A DNA stretch of 64,000 bases from G965197405 sp965197405 (GCA_965197405.1 OZ240206.1:1612001-1676000); one strand, 5' to 3'. Positions 16,432 to 27,362 are shown, counted from the first letter of the stretch. Notes: generated by a model from the letters alone, not told the origin. A program made the numbers and translations.

Positions 16432-17187
16432 ATGGCGATGCCGGATAGACAAGACACTATACAGGCCCAGAGTCCCACCGGAGTCTGCTCCAGGACTGAG
16501 CGTGGGACTCCGCTTCTTGAAATCTACCGCCGCCTGTATGCACACTACGGGCCGCAGCACTGGTGGCCCGGAGAAAGCCCTCTGGAAATGGTCCTTGGCG
16601 CTATCCTGACCCAGGGCACCGCATGGACCAACGTGGAAAAGGCCCTGGCAAACCTCAAGAGGGCCGATTTGCTATCAGTGCAGGCCCTCAGAGACGTTGC
16701 CGAATCCGACCTGGCCGCTATGCTGAGGCCGTCAGGCTACTTCAACGCCAAGGCCAGGAAGGTGAAGGCCTTCATCAACCACCTGTGGGACAGCTACGAC
16801 GGCAACCTGGAGACGTTTCTGTGCGAAGAGACCGAGTGGCTTAGGGAGGAGTTGCTCTCGATATACGGCATAGGAGAGGAGACCGCGGACGATATACTCC
16901 TGTATGCCGCCGGAAAGCCGTCCTTCGTTATAGACACCTACACTCGCCGCATCCTGGAGCGCCTGGCAGTGGAGCCGCCGGACGGCAAGAGCTACCAGGC
17001 CTACCAGAGACTATTCCACGGGGGCCTGGCCCGGGATGTATCCCTCTATAACGAATACCACGCACTCCTGGATAGACACGGTAAGGAGACCTGCAAAAAG
17101 GAGCCTCTTTGTGGCGGTTGCTGTCTGCTGGAGCTATGTCCGAGCGGAAAAGTCTGTGTTGACACGCCCAACACACGGCCCCTATAA
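16432..17187 (+). CDS. HhH-GPD DNA glycosylase (endonuclease III-related, COG2231/MagIII-like)
   Basis: A 251-residue base-excision repair enzyme. The domain begins about residue 27 (LLEIYRRLYAHYGPQHWWPGE), contains EMVLGAILTQGTAWTNVEKAL, the helix-hairpin-helix IYGIGEETADDILLYAAGKPSF with the catalytic Asp in VIDTYTRRI, and a C-terminal 4Fe-4S Cys set C-x5-C-x2-C-x5-C (CKKEPLCGGC...LC). The Lys of true endonuclease III (G-x-K-T) is Glu here (GEETA), as in the COG2231 branch, so a monofunctional glycosylase without AP lyase is likely; the damaged base is unknown. Start ATG 16432 (TTG 16429 possible). The thiC promoter overlaps its end. Confidence 0.85.
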   Translation: MAMPDRQDTIQAQSPTGVCSRTERGTPLLEIYRRLYAHYGPQHWWPGESPLEMVLGAILTQGTAWTNVEKALANLKRADLLSVQALRDVAESDLAAMLRPSGYFNAKARKVKAFINHLWDSYDGNLETFLCEETEWLREELLSIYGIGEETADDILLYAAGKPSFVIDTYTRRILERLAVEPPDGKSYQAYQRLFHGGLARDVSLYNEYHALLDRHGKETCKKEPLCGGCCLLELCPSGKVCVDTPNTRPL

Positions 17188-17188
17188 T
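17159..17188 (+). promoter_or_regulatory. Sigma-70-type promoter for the thiC leader
   Basis: TTGACA at 17159-17164 and TATAAT at 17183-17188 with an 18-base spacer, both perfect to consensus. Transcription would start near 17195, just ahead of the TPP riboswitch. The boxes lie over the last codons of the glycosylase gene. Confidence 0.8.
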
Positions 17189-17212
17189 TACAGGCGTACA
17201 GCTAAATACGCT

Positions 17213-17318
17213 AGGCCCGTGGGGGAGCTTGGTTGAGTCAGGCTGAGAGGGCGACCGTTTAATGTCGCCGACCCTTGCGAACCTGATCTGGGTAATGCCA
17301 GCGGAGGGAATGTGGTCC
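17213..17318 (+). ncRNA. TPP riboswitch (THI box)
   Basis: Contains the THI-box landmarks in order: GGGGGAGCTTGG, GGCTGAGAGGG, a variable P3 hairpin (GCGACCGTTTAATGTCGC), then GACCCTTGCGAACCTGATC and TGGGTAATGCCAGCGGAGGG. P1 closes between 17214-17220 and 17311-17318. Thiamine pyrophosphate binding would favour the terminator that follows and shut down thiC and, if cotranscribed, the genes behind it. Confidence 0.95.
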
Positions 17319-17337
17319 CAAATGGTAGGAGAAGTCT

Positions 17338-17370
17338 AAGCCGCCAACCCTATGGGGGCGGCTTCTTTTT
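17338..17370 (+). terminator. Riboswitch-controlled intrinsic terminator
   Basis: Perfect 8-pair stem AAGCCGCC (17338-17345) / GGCGGCTT (17357-17364) followed by CTTTTT. Sits 20 bases after the TPP aptamer, the usual place for an expression platform. The further 98 bases before thiC include a 14-base tandem repeat, AACTGTCAGGCGGC then AACTGTCAAGCGGC (17385-17412). Confidence 0.85.
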
Positions 17371-17468
17371 GCCTTTCCTTCGGTAACTGTCAGGCGGCAA
17401 CTGTCAAGCGGCGATTATCACGGGGCAGGAACGGGCATAGCCAGCAAGCCAACACGAGGAGGTGAGCG

Positions 17469-19265
<1,797 letters not shown>

Positions 19266-19380
19266 CATTCCCATCCGGCGCCGCGCGGGGCCTATGGCAG
19301 ACCGCATGGCGGGGCGCAGAGCAGGGCATAGGAGCTTGCCTTGACGGTAAGCAGTGCCGCACTTGAGAAGGAGCCTCCGA

Positions 19381-20385
19381 TTGAGACAGCTTCTCGACGG
19401 GACTCCCGGTGTGCCGGAAGGCGCTCTCAGGAATCGGACCCTTTCGTGCACGGCTGAGGAGATTATCCGGTTATCTCGAGAGCTTATGCGGGTGGACAAA
19501 CCCGTTTCTCGCCAGGACATAGCCGGTCGGCTTGTCTTGGGAGATATTTTTGAAGTGGCAAAGTATTTCCCTCCTGCATTTGCGGACCTTCTTATCCTGG
19601 ACCCTCCATATAATCTGTCTAAGGATTATCATGGTAACTCTTTCAAGAGGAGGGGCAAGGACGAGTATCGTTCTTGGTTTCAAGGAACTATAGACTTGCT
19701 GGACCCGATGATGAAGCCCGACGCGACGGTATACGTATGTGCAGATTGGAAAACGTCGGCGCTGGTCCTACCAGTACTGGAGTCGAAGTTTCACGTCCGA
19801 AATAGGATTACTTGGGAACGTGAAAAAGGACGCGGGTCAAAGACGAACTGGAAAAACAACACCGAAGACATTTGGTTTTGCACTAAATCGGACCGGTACT
19901 ATTTTGACGCTGAGGCGGTGAAGCTGAAACGCAAGGTGCGAGCACCTTACCGGTCCGGGGGAGAGGCTAAGGACTGGACACAAGAAGAGGACGGTAAGCA
20001 TCGCCTGACGCACGCATCCAACATCTGGACCGATATAACGGTCCCATTCTGGTCAATGCTGGAAAATACGGGTCATCCCACCCAGAAACCCGAGAAATTG
20101 CTGGCAAAACTGATTCTCGCAAGCTCAAGGCAAGGAGATTTCGTACTTGACCCATTCCTTGGAAGCGGGACCACTGCGGTCGTAGCAGAAAAGCTGCTAC
20201 GGTGCTGGTCCGGAGTAGAAATCAACGCGGAATACCTGTGCTGGACGCTCAAGCGCCTTACTGCGGCAAGAAACGACTTGACAATTCAGGGGTATGCGAA
20301 CGGCGTGTTTTGGGAAAGGAACTCATCCCCCAATCAACACCCGAAGTCTGACTCCAATCGGCGTCAGGCGCCGCTATTCTCATGA
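19381..20385 (+). CDS. DNA methyltransferase (beta-class, N6-adenine or N4-cytosine)
   Basis: The modification half of a type II restriction-modification pair. The motifs are in beta-class order: catalytic motif IV LILDPPYNLSKDYHG first, DIWFCTKSDRYYFD in the middle, the GHPTQKPEKLLAKLI region, and the SAM-binding motif FVLDPFLGSGTTAVVAEKL last. D-P-P-Y predicts amino methylation of adenine or cytosine; the target sequence is unknown. TTG 19381 is preferred because AAGGAGCC lies seven bases before it; ATG 19486 is another possibility. Its stop overlaps the next gene's start by 4 bases (ATGA). It is AT-richer than thiC and thiD on either side, suggesting transfer. Confidence 0.87.
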   Translation: MRQLLDGTPGVPEGALRNRTLSCTAEEIIRLSRELMRVDKPVSRQDIAGRLVLGDIFEVAKYFPPAFADLLILDPPYNLSKDYHGNSFKRRGKDEYRSWFQGTIDLLDPMMKPDATVYVCADWKTSALVLPVLESKFHVRNRITWEREKGRGSKTNWKNNTEDIWFCTKSDRYYFDAEAVKLKRKVRAPYRSGGEAKDWTQEEDGKHRLTHASNIWTDITVPFWSMLENTGHPTQKPEKLLAKLILASSRQGDFVLDPFLGSGTTAVVAEKLLRCWSGVEINAEYLCWTLKRLTAARNDLTIQGYANGVFWERNSSPNQHPKSDSNRRQAPLFS

Positions 20386-21050
20386 AGTCAAGCTTCTACT
20401 ACAACGGAAATCACCTCCAGGTAGCCGCGAATATAAGAGATTACATCAATTCCTCACAGGACTTCCTTTCACCACTGACGGCACAGAGTACAAGAGCGGT
20501 TGGCGACGCGCTCCAATCGCTTCTTTCGGAGAAGTTCGACGCCTTTCTCGGGGATTGGGCCAGAGAGTATTCGAGCGACTTTTCACGCCGCGCGATGGCA
20601 GATTTGGCGTTCACGGACAAGGAGGGCGTTTACTCTGTGGTAGACGTCAAGACCCACAGGGAAGATACCAAATTCAATATGCCCAACCTCACGTCGGTCG
20701 AACGGTTGGCTCGGTTCTACGAATCTGATACCAACGTCTTTTCGCTCATACTGATGAAATACTCGGTTGAAGGCACGAGGGTCGCGGTGTCGGAGGTCAT
20801 ATTCTCTCCGATTGAATTCCTAGACTGGGAATGCCTCACCGTTGGCGCGTTGGGTTGGGGCCAAATCCAGATTGCGAACTCAAACGACATCCGCGTGATA
20901 GACCAGTACTCGAGAAAGAAGTGGATGTTACAGCTATGTGACGTGATGAACGAATTCTATCCAAGAGAGATTGGCAAAATCCGGGAGAGAATTGACCGAT
21001 TCAGGACCGTAAGGGAGCACTGGGAGTCGAAGGAAGACATTTGGGCCTGA
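20382..21050 (+). CDS. Probable type II restriction endonuclease (PD-(D/E)XK-like)
   Basis: A 222-residue protein placed directly behind, and overlapping, the methyltransferase gene. A candidate PD-(D/E)XK site is visible: D74 in AMADLAFTD and D88-V-K90 in YSVVDVKTH, where a short beta hairpin would carry the acidic residues and Lys. The rest has no named motif. The overlap and position, rather than a family match, make it the partner endonuclease. Nucleotide composition is lower in GC than the flanking thi genes. It could instead be an unrelated nuclease, but a cut partner is the simplest reading. Confidence 0.75.
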   Translation: MKSSFYYNGNHLQVAANIRDYINSSQDFLSPLTAQSTRAVGDALQSLLSEKFDAFLGDWAREYSSDFSRRAMADLAFTDKEGVYSVVDVKTHREDTKFNMPNLTSVERLARFYESDTNVFSLILMKYSVEGTRVAVSEVIFSPIEFLDWECLTVGALGWGQIQIANSNDIRVIDQYSRKKWMLQLCDVMNEFYPREIGKIRERIDRFRTVREHWESKEDIWA

Positions 21051-21146
21051 CGCTCGCCCAAGGGGTCGCGATTCAGATGTTGCCTCGTCCGCATTAAGAG
21101 TACGCATTCCGGGGGATGGCCCCCAGACAAGAGAAATGGGAGAAAA

Positions 21147-21941
21147 ATGGCCGGAGCAAGTCCCAGGGCCATGACTATAGCGGGTTCCGACTCCGGCGGC
21201 GGGGCCGGAATCCAGGCGGACCTCAAGACCTTTGCCGCCCTGGGAGTCTACGGCACTTCGGCGCTCACGGCCATAACTGCCCAGAACACCGTGGGCGTCA
21301 CCGGCATCCACGAGATTCCCATTGAGATGGTAGCCGCCCAGATCGAGGCGGTGATTTCCGACATCGGGACCGATGCAGTGAAGACGGGTATGCTCTCCAG
21401 CAGCGACATCGTAGAGACGGTGTCCAGAGAGCTGGCCCACTTCCGGGTGGACCGCTTGGTCGTTGACCCTGTGATTGTGGCCAAAAGCGGTGACAGGCTG
21501 CTCAGGGAGGAAGCGCTGGACGCCCTGCGGCGCAGCCTTCTGCCCTTGGCCACGGTAGTCACCCCCAACATACCGGAGGCCGAGGCCCTGACGGGCATGA
21601 AGATCGAGTCGGGAGACGACGTCCGGCGCGCCGCGGAGAAGATAGTCGGGATGAGGGCGAAAGCGGTGGTGGTCAAGGGCGGGCATCTGCCGGGGCTGCC
21701 GGTGGACCTGTTCTACGATGGCCGGGAGTTCCGGGAGTTCAGCGCACCCCGAATCGAGACCAGGAACACCCACGGCACCGGCTGTACCTTCGCCTCCGCC
21801 ATAGCTGCGGGGTTGGCAAAGGGAATGGAGGTGGTGGACGCGGTGGCGGGTGCGAAGGAGTATGTGACCGGGGCTATAAGGCGTTCCCTCAACCTGGGTG
21901 AGGGCCACGGCCCCCTGAACCACTTCTACAGGACGTGGTAG
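21147..21941 (+). CDS. thiD: Hydroxymethylpyrimidine (phosphate) kinase
   Basis: ThiD phosphorylates HMP and HMP-phosphate to HMP-diphosphate for joining with the thiazole moiety. The 264-residue ribokinase-fold protein shows TIAGSDSGGGAGIQADLKTFAALGVYGTSALTA at the N-terminus, DPVIVAKSGDRLL in the middle, and the anion-hole NTHGTGCTFASAIAAGLAKG with the catalytic Asp region replaced in the usual ThiD form (HGTGC). Start ATG 21147 after GGGAGAAAA. It would sit in the thiC operon but for the restriction-modification pair between the two genes. Confidence 0.95.
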   Translation: MAGASPRAMTIAGSDSGGGAGIQADLKTFAALGVYGTSALTAITAQNTVGVTGIHEIPIEMVAAQIEAVISDIGTDAVKTGMLSSSDIVETVSRELAHFRVDRLVVDPVIVAKSGDRLLREEALDALRRSLLPLATVVTPNIPEAEALTGMKIESGDDVRRAAEKIVGMRAKAVVVKGGHLPGLPVDLFYDGREFREFSAPRIETRNTHGTGCTFASAIAAGLAKGMEVVDAVAGAKEYVTGAIRRSLNLGEGHGPLNHFYRTW

Positions 21942-21956
21942 AGGGGAAAAGAGCTA

Positions 21957-22072
21957 TTACTGATACGTGAGTAAGTAAACATCTAAACCGGTCTCGCCCG
22001 CCATTCCTGCGGAAGCAGGGGAGTGACGTTGGGGAAGCACCATGGTTTAGTTATTTGTTCACGCGTCAATAA
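21957..22072. repeat. MITE-like repeat family B, copy 2
   Basis: Left TTACTGATACGTGAGTAAG, right TTGTTCACGCGTCAATAA; 116 bases. The inside holds TAAACCGGTC and the palindrome GCGGAAGCAGGGGAGTGACG shared with other copies. Fills most of the gap between thiD and the LLM oxidoreductase. Confidence 0.8.
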
Positions 22073-22229
22073 AAGCGGAAGCTCCGCTCCGCCGCGTCAT
22101 TCTCCGAGGGCGTCTCTGGGGGAGAGACGAGAGCAAACATTTCCTTGTCCCCGGAGCCGCAAACGGGTAGAATGGGAGCGACCCACCTATCCCTGACGGG
22201 CAAATCTGATACTGATATGGAGGCACGCG

Positions 22230-23393
22230 ATGAAATTCGGGCTAGCATACGAGATGCAGCGTCCTTTCCTCGATGACCACGCCGTTGTGGAGGAGACTAT
22301 CGAGCAGTGCGTCCTGGCCGACGAGATGGGCTGGGACTACGTATGGTTCGTCGAACACCACTTCCTCACGGGCTTCTCCATGTCCCCCTGCCCGGAGGTC
22401 ATCTTCGGCGCCCTGAGCAGGATTACCAAGAGAATTAGGCTGGGCTTCGGCGTCGTCATCCTGCCCTATCACCACCCCGTCAGGGTTGCGGAGAGGGTGG
22501 CTATGCTGGACCATCTCTCCAAGGGCAGGGTTGACTTCGGCACGGGGCGGTCTGCCGCCTACGAGCAGACGGGCATGGGCATAGACCCGAGGGACACCCG
22601 TGATATGTGGGACGAGTCCCTCACCATGATTCCGAAGATATGGGAGTCGGACACCTTCGAGTGGGACGGGCGGTTCTGGAAAGTCCCGCCGAGAAAGGTC
22701 CTGCCCAAGCCCTACCAGCAGCCCCATCCCCCCATCTGGGTGGCCGCCCTCCAACCCTCGACCTACGAGATGGCCGCTAAGAAGGGCATAGGCGTGATGG
22801 CGCTGGGGATAAGCGCGCCCTCAATCCTGGAGCCGCATATCAAGGCGTACAGAGAGAACGTGAAGAAGGCGGACCCCGTGGGCCAGTACGTCACCAACGA
22901 ATGGCTCAGCGCGACAATGGGGTATTGCGGCGAGGATGCCCAGTCGGCCAAGGCGCTGTGCGAGCAATCCCTCAAGACCTTCTTCGGTCCGGACAGGCCC
23001 TATCTTCAGGACCAGAAGAACGTTTACGAGACCCTCGTCAAGCAGTGGGGAGGCGTTCCCGACCACCTGAGGCAGAACTTCACGAGGTATATCGAGAAAG
23101 ACGAGAAGACGGGCGCGGAGGAAGAGGTCGTTGACCTGTCTGGCGGAGGGTCCCTCGTCCATCGCGCCTGGGCGGAGCTTGACGCCGATACCCTGGTGGA
23201 CCGGGGAGTAATGGTAGCAGGGGACCCGGAGAACTGCATCAGGGCCATCAAGCTGCACGAGGAGACCGGCGTTGACCAACTGCAATTCCTGATGGCAACG
23301 GAGACAATCCCCCACGAAAAGGTGATGAAGTCCATAGAGATGTTCGGGAAGTACGTAATACCGGAGTTCAAGAAGGCGGAAGCCAGGGTTTAA
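22230..23393 (+). CDS. LLM-class flavin-dependent oxidoreductase
   Basis: A bacterial luciferase-like monooxygenase-fold enzyme of 387 residues. Visible are the N-terminal strand MKFGLAYEMQRP, VWFVEHHFLTGFSMSPCPEVIFGALSRITKRIRLGFGVVILPYHHPVRVAERVAMLDHLSKGRVDFGTGRSA in the FMN/F420-binding barrel, and WKVPPRKVLPKPYQQPHPPIWVAA. The family uses reduced FMN or F420 for oxygenation or hydride transfer; the substrate is not predictable. TATGGAGGCACGCG precedes ATG 22230. Many paralogues of this family are a known feature of SAR202-type Chloroflexota, so it supports the lineage inference. Confidence 0.88.
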   Translation: MKFGLAYEMQRPFLDDHAVVEETIEQCVLADEMGWDYVWFVEHHFLTGFSMSPCPEVIFGALSRITKRIRLGFGVVILPYHHPVRVAERVAMLDHLSKGRVDFGTGRSAAYEQTGMGIDPRDTRDMWDESLTMIPKIWESDTFEWDGRFWKVPPRKVLPKPYQQPHPPIWVAALQPSTYEMAAKKGIGVMALGISAPSILEPHIKAYRENVKKADPVGQYVTNEWLSATMGYCGEDAQSAKALCEQSLKTFFGPDRPYLQDQKNVYETLVKQWGGVPDHLRQNFTRYIEKDEKTGAEEEVVDLSGGGSLVHRAWAELDADTLVDRGVMVAGDPENCIRAIKLHEETGVDQLQFLMATETIPHEKVMKSIEMFGKYVIPEFKKAEARV

Positions 23394-23396
23394 GGG

Positions 23397-23520
23397 GGCG
23401 TGTGGAAAGTCCCTTCTCCCCCGGCGGGAGAAGGTTAGAATGAGGGGAAGTCGTTCCAACACCTTCACCCTCACCTCAATCCTCTCCCGTCGAGGGCGAG
23501 GAGGCCCTATGGCAACGCCT
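23397..23520. repeat. Dispersed repeat family C, copy
   Basis: Starts GTGTGGAAAGTCCCTTCTCC and ends near GCCTTGGGAAACACGC, a loose inverted pair. Inside are GGCGGGAGAAGGTTAGAATG and CAATCCTCTCCCGTCGAGGG. Same design as the elements at 30318 and 39626. Confidence 0.75.
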
Positions 23521-23546
23521 TGGGAAACACGCTGTAAGGGGGAGGT

Positions 23547-25079
23547 ATGAAGTACGACGTGATTGTGGTCGGCGCCGGGGCTGCGGGCTGCGCCCTGGCC
23601 GCCCGGGTGTCCGAGGACCCCAAGCGCTCGGTCCTGCTCCTGGAGGCGGGGCAGGACTATCCCGACTTCGCGCAGCTTCCCGACGCCCTGAAGTACGGCT
23701 ACGACGACATCGCCGCCGCCATGGACTCCCCGTACAACTGGGCTTTCTCCGGCACGGGCACTCCCCAGCAGGCCAGGCCGTTGCTGGTATCGAGGGGCAA
23801 GGTAATCGGCGGCGGCAGCTCCATCAACGGGGCCGTTTTCCTGCGGGGCATCCCCGAAGACTACGATAGCTGGGCCTCCGCAGGCAACACCGAATGGGGC
23901 TATCTCCAGGTCCTGCCCTACTTCCGCAAGCTGGAGACGGACGCGGATATACGGGACGACTTTCACGGCTCCGAAGGACCTATCCCGGTCCGCCGGCACG
24001 AGCGCAGGGACTGGCTGCCCTTCCAGGAGGCGTTCTACAGGGCCTGCGTGTCCGAAGGGTTTCCCCAGGGCATGGACACGAACAACCCGGAGTCCACCGG
24101 GGTATCCCCGCTCACGATGAACGAGCCTGACGGCGTCCGCATGAGCACCGCCGTCGCCTATATCAATCCCAACCGCCACAGGCTCAACCTGACCATCAGG
24201 CCCAATGTCCTGGCAACACGCATCCTGTTCGACGGCAAGAGGGCCACGGCGGTCGAGGTGGAAAGCGGCGGCGAAAGGTTCACGGTGGAGGGGAACGAGA
24301 TTGTGCTGAGCGCCGGCGCGCTCGCCACGTCCCAACTGCTGATGCTATCCGGAGTCGGACCGGCGGACCATCTGGGCAGCCTGGGGATACCGATGGTCCA
24401 GGACCTGCCCGGTGTCGGGCAGAACCTGAGAGACCATCCCATAGTAACCCTCTGGTTTCGGGCAAAAAAGGGGTATCGCTCCGACGCGGATGCGCCAAGA
24501 ATACAGGTTGGCCTGCGCTACACCGCCCAGGGTTCGGGTACGCGCAACGACATGCAGGTCATGCCCATGTCCTTCCCCATTCCCTTCGAGGACGACCCCG
24601 ACAAGACCTTGGGCCTCCGCGTCATGTGCATCCTGAACCTGGCGGTCGGCTCCGGCGAGCTGCGACTCGCTTCCACCGACCCCCACGTACAGCCCCACCT
24701 GGACTACCGGTATTTCGCCGACCCCTGGGACCGGCAGCGTATGCGCGAAGCCGTCCGTTTGTGCGCGCGGCTGGCGGAGCACGAGGCCTTCGGCGACATG
24801 GTCAACGGGCGAATGACACCCACGGACGAGGAGATGGCCTCCGACGAAGCGCTGGATGCCTGGCTGCTGCGAAATATAGACACCGCCCAGCATATGTCCG
24901 GCGTGTGCAAGATGGGGCCGGCGTCAGACCCCATGGCCGTGGTAGACCAGCACTGCCGGGTACACGGGTTGGAGGGGCTTCGAGTGGCCGACACGTCCGT
25001 GATGCCCGACGTCCCGAGGGCTAACACCAACGCCTCAGCCGTCATGATTGGGGAGCGGGTGGCAGACTTTATCCTGTGA
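23547..25079 (+). CDS. GMC-family FAD-dependent oxidoreductase (choline/alcohol dehydrogenase-like)
   Basis: 510 residues with the N-terminal FAD dinucleotide fold VIVVGAGAAGCALAARVSEDP, the GMC signature 1 region (SRGKVIGGGSSINGAVFLRG), signature 2 (LSAGALATSQLLMLSGVGPADHL) near residue 250, and a C-terminal substrate domain with the catalytic His in AQHMSGVCKMG and Asn in NTNASAVMIGERVAD. Members oxidise alcohols with FAD in the cytosol; substrate unknown. AAGGGGGAGGT precedes ATG 23547. It follows the LLM gene at 153 bases with a repeat in between, so cotranscription is uncertain. Confidence 0.92.
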   Translation: MKYDVIVVGAGAAGCALAARVSEDPKRSVLLLEAGQDYPDFAQLPDALKYGYDDIAAAMDSPYNWAFSGTGTPQQARPLLVSRGKVIGGGSSINGAVFLRGIPEDYDSWASAGNTEWGYLQVLPYFRKLETDADIRDDFHGSEGPIPVRRHERRDWLPFQEAFYRACVSEGFPQGMDTNNPESTGVSPLTMNEPDGVRMSTAVAYINPNRHRLNLTIRPNVLATRILFDGKRATAVEVESGGERFTVEGNEIVLSAGALATSQLLMLSGVGPADHLGSLGIPMVQDLPGVGQNLRDHPIVTLWFRAKKGYRSDADAPRIQVGLRYTAQGSGTRNDMQVMPMSFPIPFEDDPDKTLGLRVMCILNLAVGSGELRLASTDPHVQPHLDYRYFADPWDRQRMREAVRLCARLAEHEAFGDMVNGRMTPTDEEMASDEALDAWLLRNIDTAQHMSGVCKMGPASDPMAVVDQHCRVHGLEGLRVADTSVMPDVPRANTNASAVMIGERVADFIL

Positions 25080-25230
25080 CCCGTCTCGCATCCGGAAAAC
25101 CGGGGGGATGACCTACATAGTCAGGGCAATCGCACTAGAAACGACGCCTTCGTCACTCCAGCAAAAGCGGGAGTGACGAAGTGCCAGATAGATTGCCGCT
25201 TGCGCGGGAAAGACAAGTGAGTGTTTTCAC

Positions 25231-25261
25231 GGGGATGACCTCCATAGCAGAGGTCATCCCC
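25231..25261. terminator. Perfect 12-pair hairpin between convergent genes
   Basis: GGGGATGACCTC at 25231-25242 and GAGGTCATCCCC at 25250-25261 with the loop CATAGCA. It sits between the GMC gene and the convergent amidohydrolase gene and may end transcription both ways, though neither side has a U-run. The remaining bases (25080-25230) hold a GGGAGTGACG palindromic repeat and no gene. Confidence 0.5.
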
Positions 25262-25297
25262 CGATTATTATCCGACCCCGGCTGGACGGGGCTATGC

Positions 25298-27052
25298 CTA
25301 GCCCCTGCCGTGGCGCAGGAGCCTGCCCGACATAGCTCCCGTTGCCTCCCCGTCTTCAAAGGTCACCTGACCGTTCACCAGGGTCCAGCGGTAGCCCTCC
25401 GGCTTCTGGACCCGCCGCCAATCGCCGCCGGGCAGGTCGTGGACAATCTCCGTCGGCCCTGCCGCCAGCTTCTCCAGATCGTACACCACGATGTCCGCCG
25501 GAGCGCCCTCCCGGAGAAAGCCCCGGTCTTGAAATCCACCAAGAAACGCGGGCAGGTAGCTCAGCTTGAAGTGGGCGTCCTCGAGGCTCACCAGGCCCTC
25601 GTCCCGCACAAGCCAGGTAAGCAGGTCTGTTGGGAAGCTCCCGCCCGTGAGAAACTTGACGTGCGCGCCTCCATCGGATACGCCGGGAATCACTGTGGGC
25701 GACTGTAGGACCTCGACCGTGTAGCTGGGGTCCCCATCCACCAGAGGAGTGGTCATGAACTCAGTCTGAAGGTTATCGCCCACCACTATGTCCAGCAGGG
25801 CGTCAATTACGTGCTTGCCTTCCTTCTGAGCGATCTGCCCGATGGAATCCCCTATGTAGTGCTCGAAGTCCCGCCGGCCCACCTCTTCCACAACCAACTC
25901 CACTACCGAGGATGGGCTGAAGACGGCGTCCTGTTCCCCGATATTCTCCGGTAGCATACTGGCGTCCCACTCCGCCTTCAGGGCTGCCCGAAGCTCCGGG
26001 TCTTGCATCTTGACCTTGCGCTCCGCAGGTGTCCCCACGGTTATCTGTCTCCAGACCGGACTCTCGTCGTAGAGGTTCCAGTCCTCAAAGGTAAGCTCGA
26101 CCCCGCCCCGGCGTGTAGCGCCCTGGCCATATACCCGCAGGCCCTTCTTCGCGCACTCCTCCAGCCAACGCAGCCTCTCCCGGTGTCGTTCGGGATTCCT
26201 GGCATTGGCCGCCACAATCTGGTAGAGGAGGGGGCGATTGGATACCTCAGCCAGCTTTTCACAGAGGTTCATGGCCGACTCCTGGAGCTGACGGCCCTCG
26301 GGCTCGCCGTGGTAGGATAGCTCTATGAAGCCCTCGTCGCGCTCTCCCAAGACACGGGCGAAGGTGAGCAACTCCTCATCCGTCATGAGGTCCGTAATCA
26401 TGGGCGTGCCGTCGTAGTCCCGCTGGATGGAGTTGGGGCCATTGGTCTGGGCAGACCAGCCGCAACCCCCGGCATCCATGCCTTCACTCACAAGGCGGCA
26501 CATCTCCTTTAGCTCAGCCTCAGTGGGCCGCCTCAGCTTCGCCTCCTCGTAGCCTCCCATCACCCAGGCGTATATGGGCGACAGGGGCACGTAGCTAATG
26601 ACGTTAATCCCCTTGGGAATACGGTCCAGGCTATCGAGAAACTCCGGGAAGGTCACCCAGTCCCACAGCATACCCAGCTTCATCGGCTCGTAGGGGATGG
26701 CCTCATTGCGGGTCAGGGCCAGCATCAGCCGGTCCTGGTCCGCCTCATTCGCCGCGCAGGGGGCGAATCCGAACCCGCAGTTGCCGATGGCTATGGAGGT
26801 CACGCCGTGCCAGGCCGATATGGTGCAGTAGGGGTCCCACTGTATCTGGGCGTCGTAATGGGTGTGGAGGTCAACGAAGCCGGGGGCGACGATGAGGCCC
26901 GACGCATCCAGCACCTGGCCGGCGCTGCTGCCGCGCAGGCCCCCGATCTTGGCGACCTTCCCATCCTTGATGGCTAAATCGCTCACGTAGCGGGGTGTGC
27001 GAGTCCCGTCAACGATAGTGCCGCCCTTGATAATAATGTCGTACTCTGCCAT
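25298..27052 (-). CDS. Amidohydrolase, N-acyl-D-amino-acid deacylase-like
   Basis: A 584-residue metal-dependent amidohydrolase. The N-terminal composite domain MAEYDIIIKGGTIVDGTRTPR, the metal motif DLHTHYDAQIQWDPYC (HxH, about residue 68), GNCGFGFAP as in D-aminoacylases, the segment YHGEPEGRQLQESAMN, GGSFPTDLLTWLVRDEG, the conserved GAPADIVVYDLEKL and the C-terminal DWRRVQKPEGYRWTLVNGQV fit the family that removes acyl groups from D-amino acids or dihydropyrimidine-like rings. Substrate uncertain. Start ATG 27052 follows AAAGGGGACAG; a strong promoter lies 48 bases up. It stands alone, facing the GMC gene. Confidence 0.88.
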   Translation of the reverse strand: MAEYDIIIKGGTIVDGTRTPRYVSDLAIKDGKVAKIGGLRGSSAGQVLDASGLIVAPGFVDLHTHYDAQIQWDPYCTISAWHGVTSIAIGNCGFGFAPCAANEADQDRLMLALTRNEAIPYEPMKLGMLWDWVTFPEFLDSLDRIPKGINVISYVPLSPIYAWVMGGYEEAKLRRPTEAELKEMCRLVSEGMDAGGCGWSAQTNGPNSIQRDYDGTPMITDLMTDEELLTFARVLGERDEGFIELSYHGEPEGRQLQESAMNLCEKLAEVSNRPLLYQIVAANARNPERHRERLRWLEECAKKGLRVYGQGATRRGGVELTFEDWNLYDESPVWRQITVGTPAERKVKMQDPELRAALKAEWDASMLPENIGEQDAVFSPSSVVELVVEEVGRRDFEHYIGDSIGQIAQKEGKHVIDALLDIVVGDNLQTEFMTTPLVDGDPSYTVEVLQSPTVIPGVSDGGAHVKFLTGGSFPTDLLTWLVRDEGLVSLEDAHFKLSYLPAFLGGFQDRGFLREGAPADIVVYDLEKLAAGPTEIVHDLPGGDWRRVQKPEGYRWTLVNGQVTFEDGEATGAMSGRLLRHGRG

Positions 27053-27099
27053 CTCTGTCCCCTTTCTCACTGTTAACAAGCTCAATAGGCGTATGCCTC

Positions 27100-27128
27100 T
27101 GTATATATTATACCCTCCATCCTGTCAA
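27100..27128 (-). promoter_or_regulatory. Sigma-70-type promoter for the amidohydrolase gene
   Basis: On the minus strand, TTGACA at 27128-27123 and TATACA at 27105-27100 with a 17-base spacer. Transcription would start near 27093, 41 bases before the ATG. Confidence 0.6.
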
Positions 27129-27184
27129 GGGCCTGTGAAACCCGGGGACTGTTTCCATTCAGGTGGTTGAGTTTCCTCTGCGTC

Positions 27185-27230
27185 GCACTGCCCACCATGT
27201 CATTCCTCGCTGCGCTCGGAATGATGCACT
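27185..27230. repeat. Dispersed repeat family A, core fragment
   Basis: CATGTCATTCCTCGCTGCGCTCGGAATGA, a self-complementary core of family A without its ends. The 310 bases between the amidohydrolase and glycosyltransferase genes otherwise show only the promoter above. Confidence 0.5.
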
Positions 27231-27362
27231 GCCACTGCCAGACCACCCATAACGCAATGCCGCCATCAATACCGGGCAGGATTTCGTGGAGGAAACTCGG
27301 CAGAACTGCCCGGCCGATACCGTACAGGTCGGGCCCGCCGTCGCGGGACGCTCCGGGGAAAG

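Noticed and set aside
22821..24335. A 504-residue open frame antisense to the LLM and GMC genes
   Set aside because: It spans two recognisable plus-strand genes and a repeat, with low-complexity composition; treated as a shadow.
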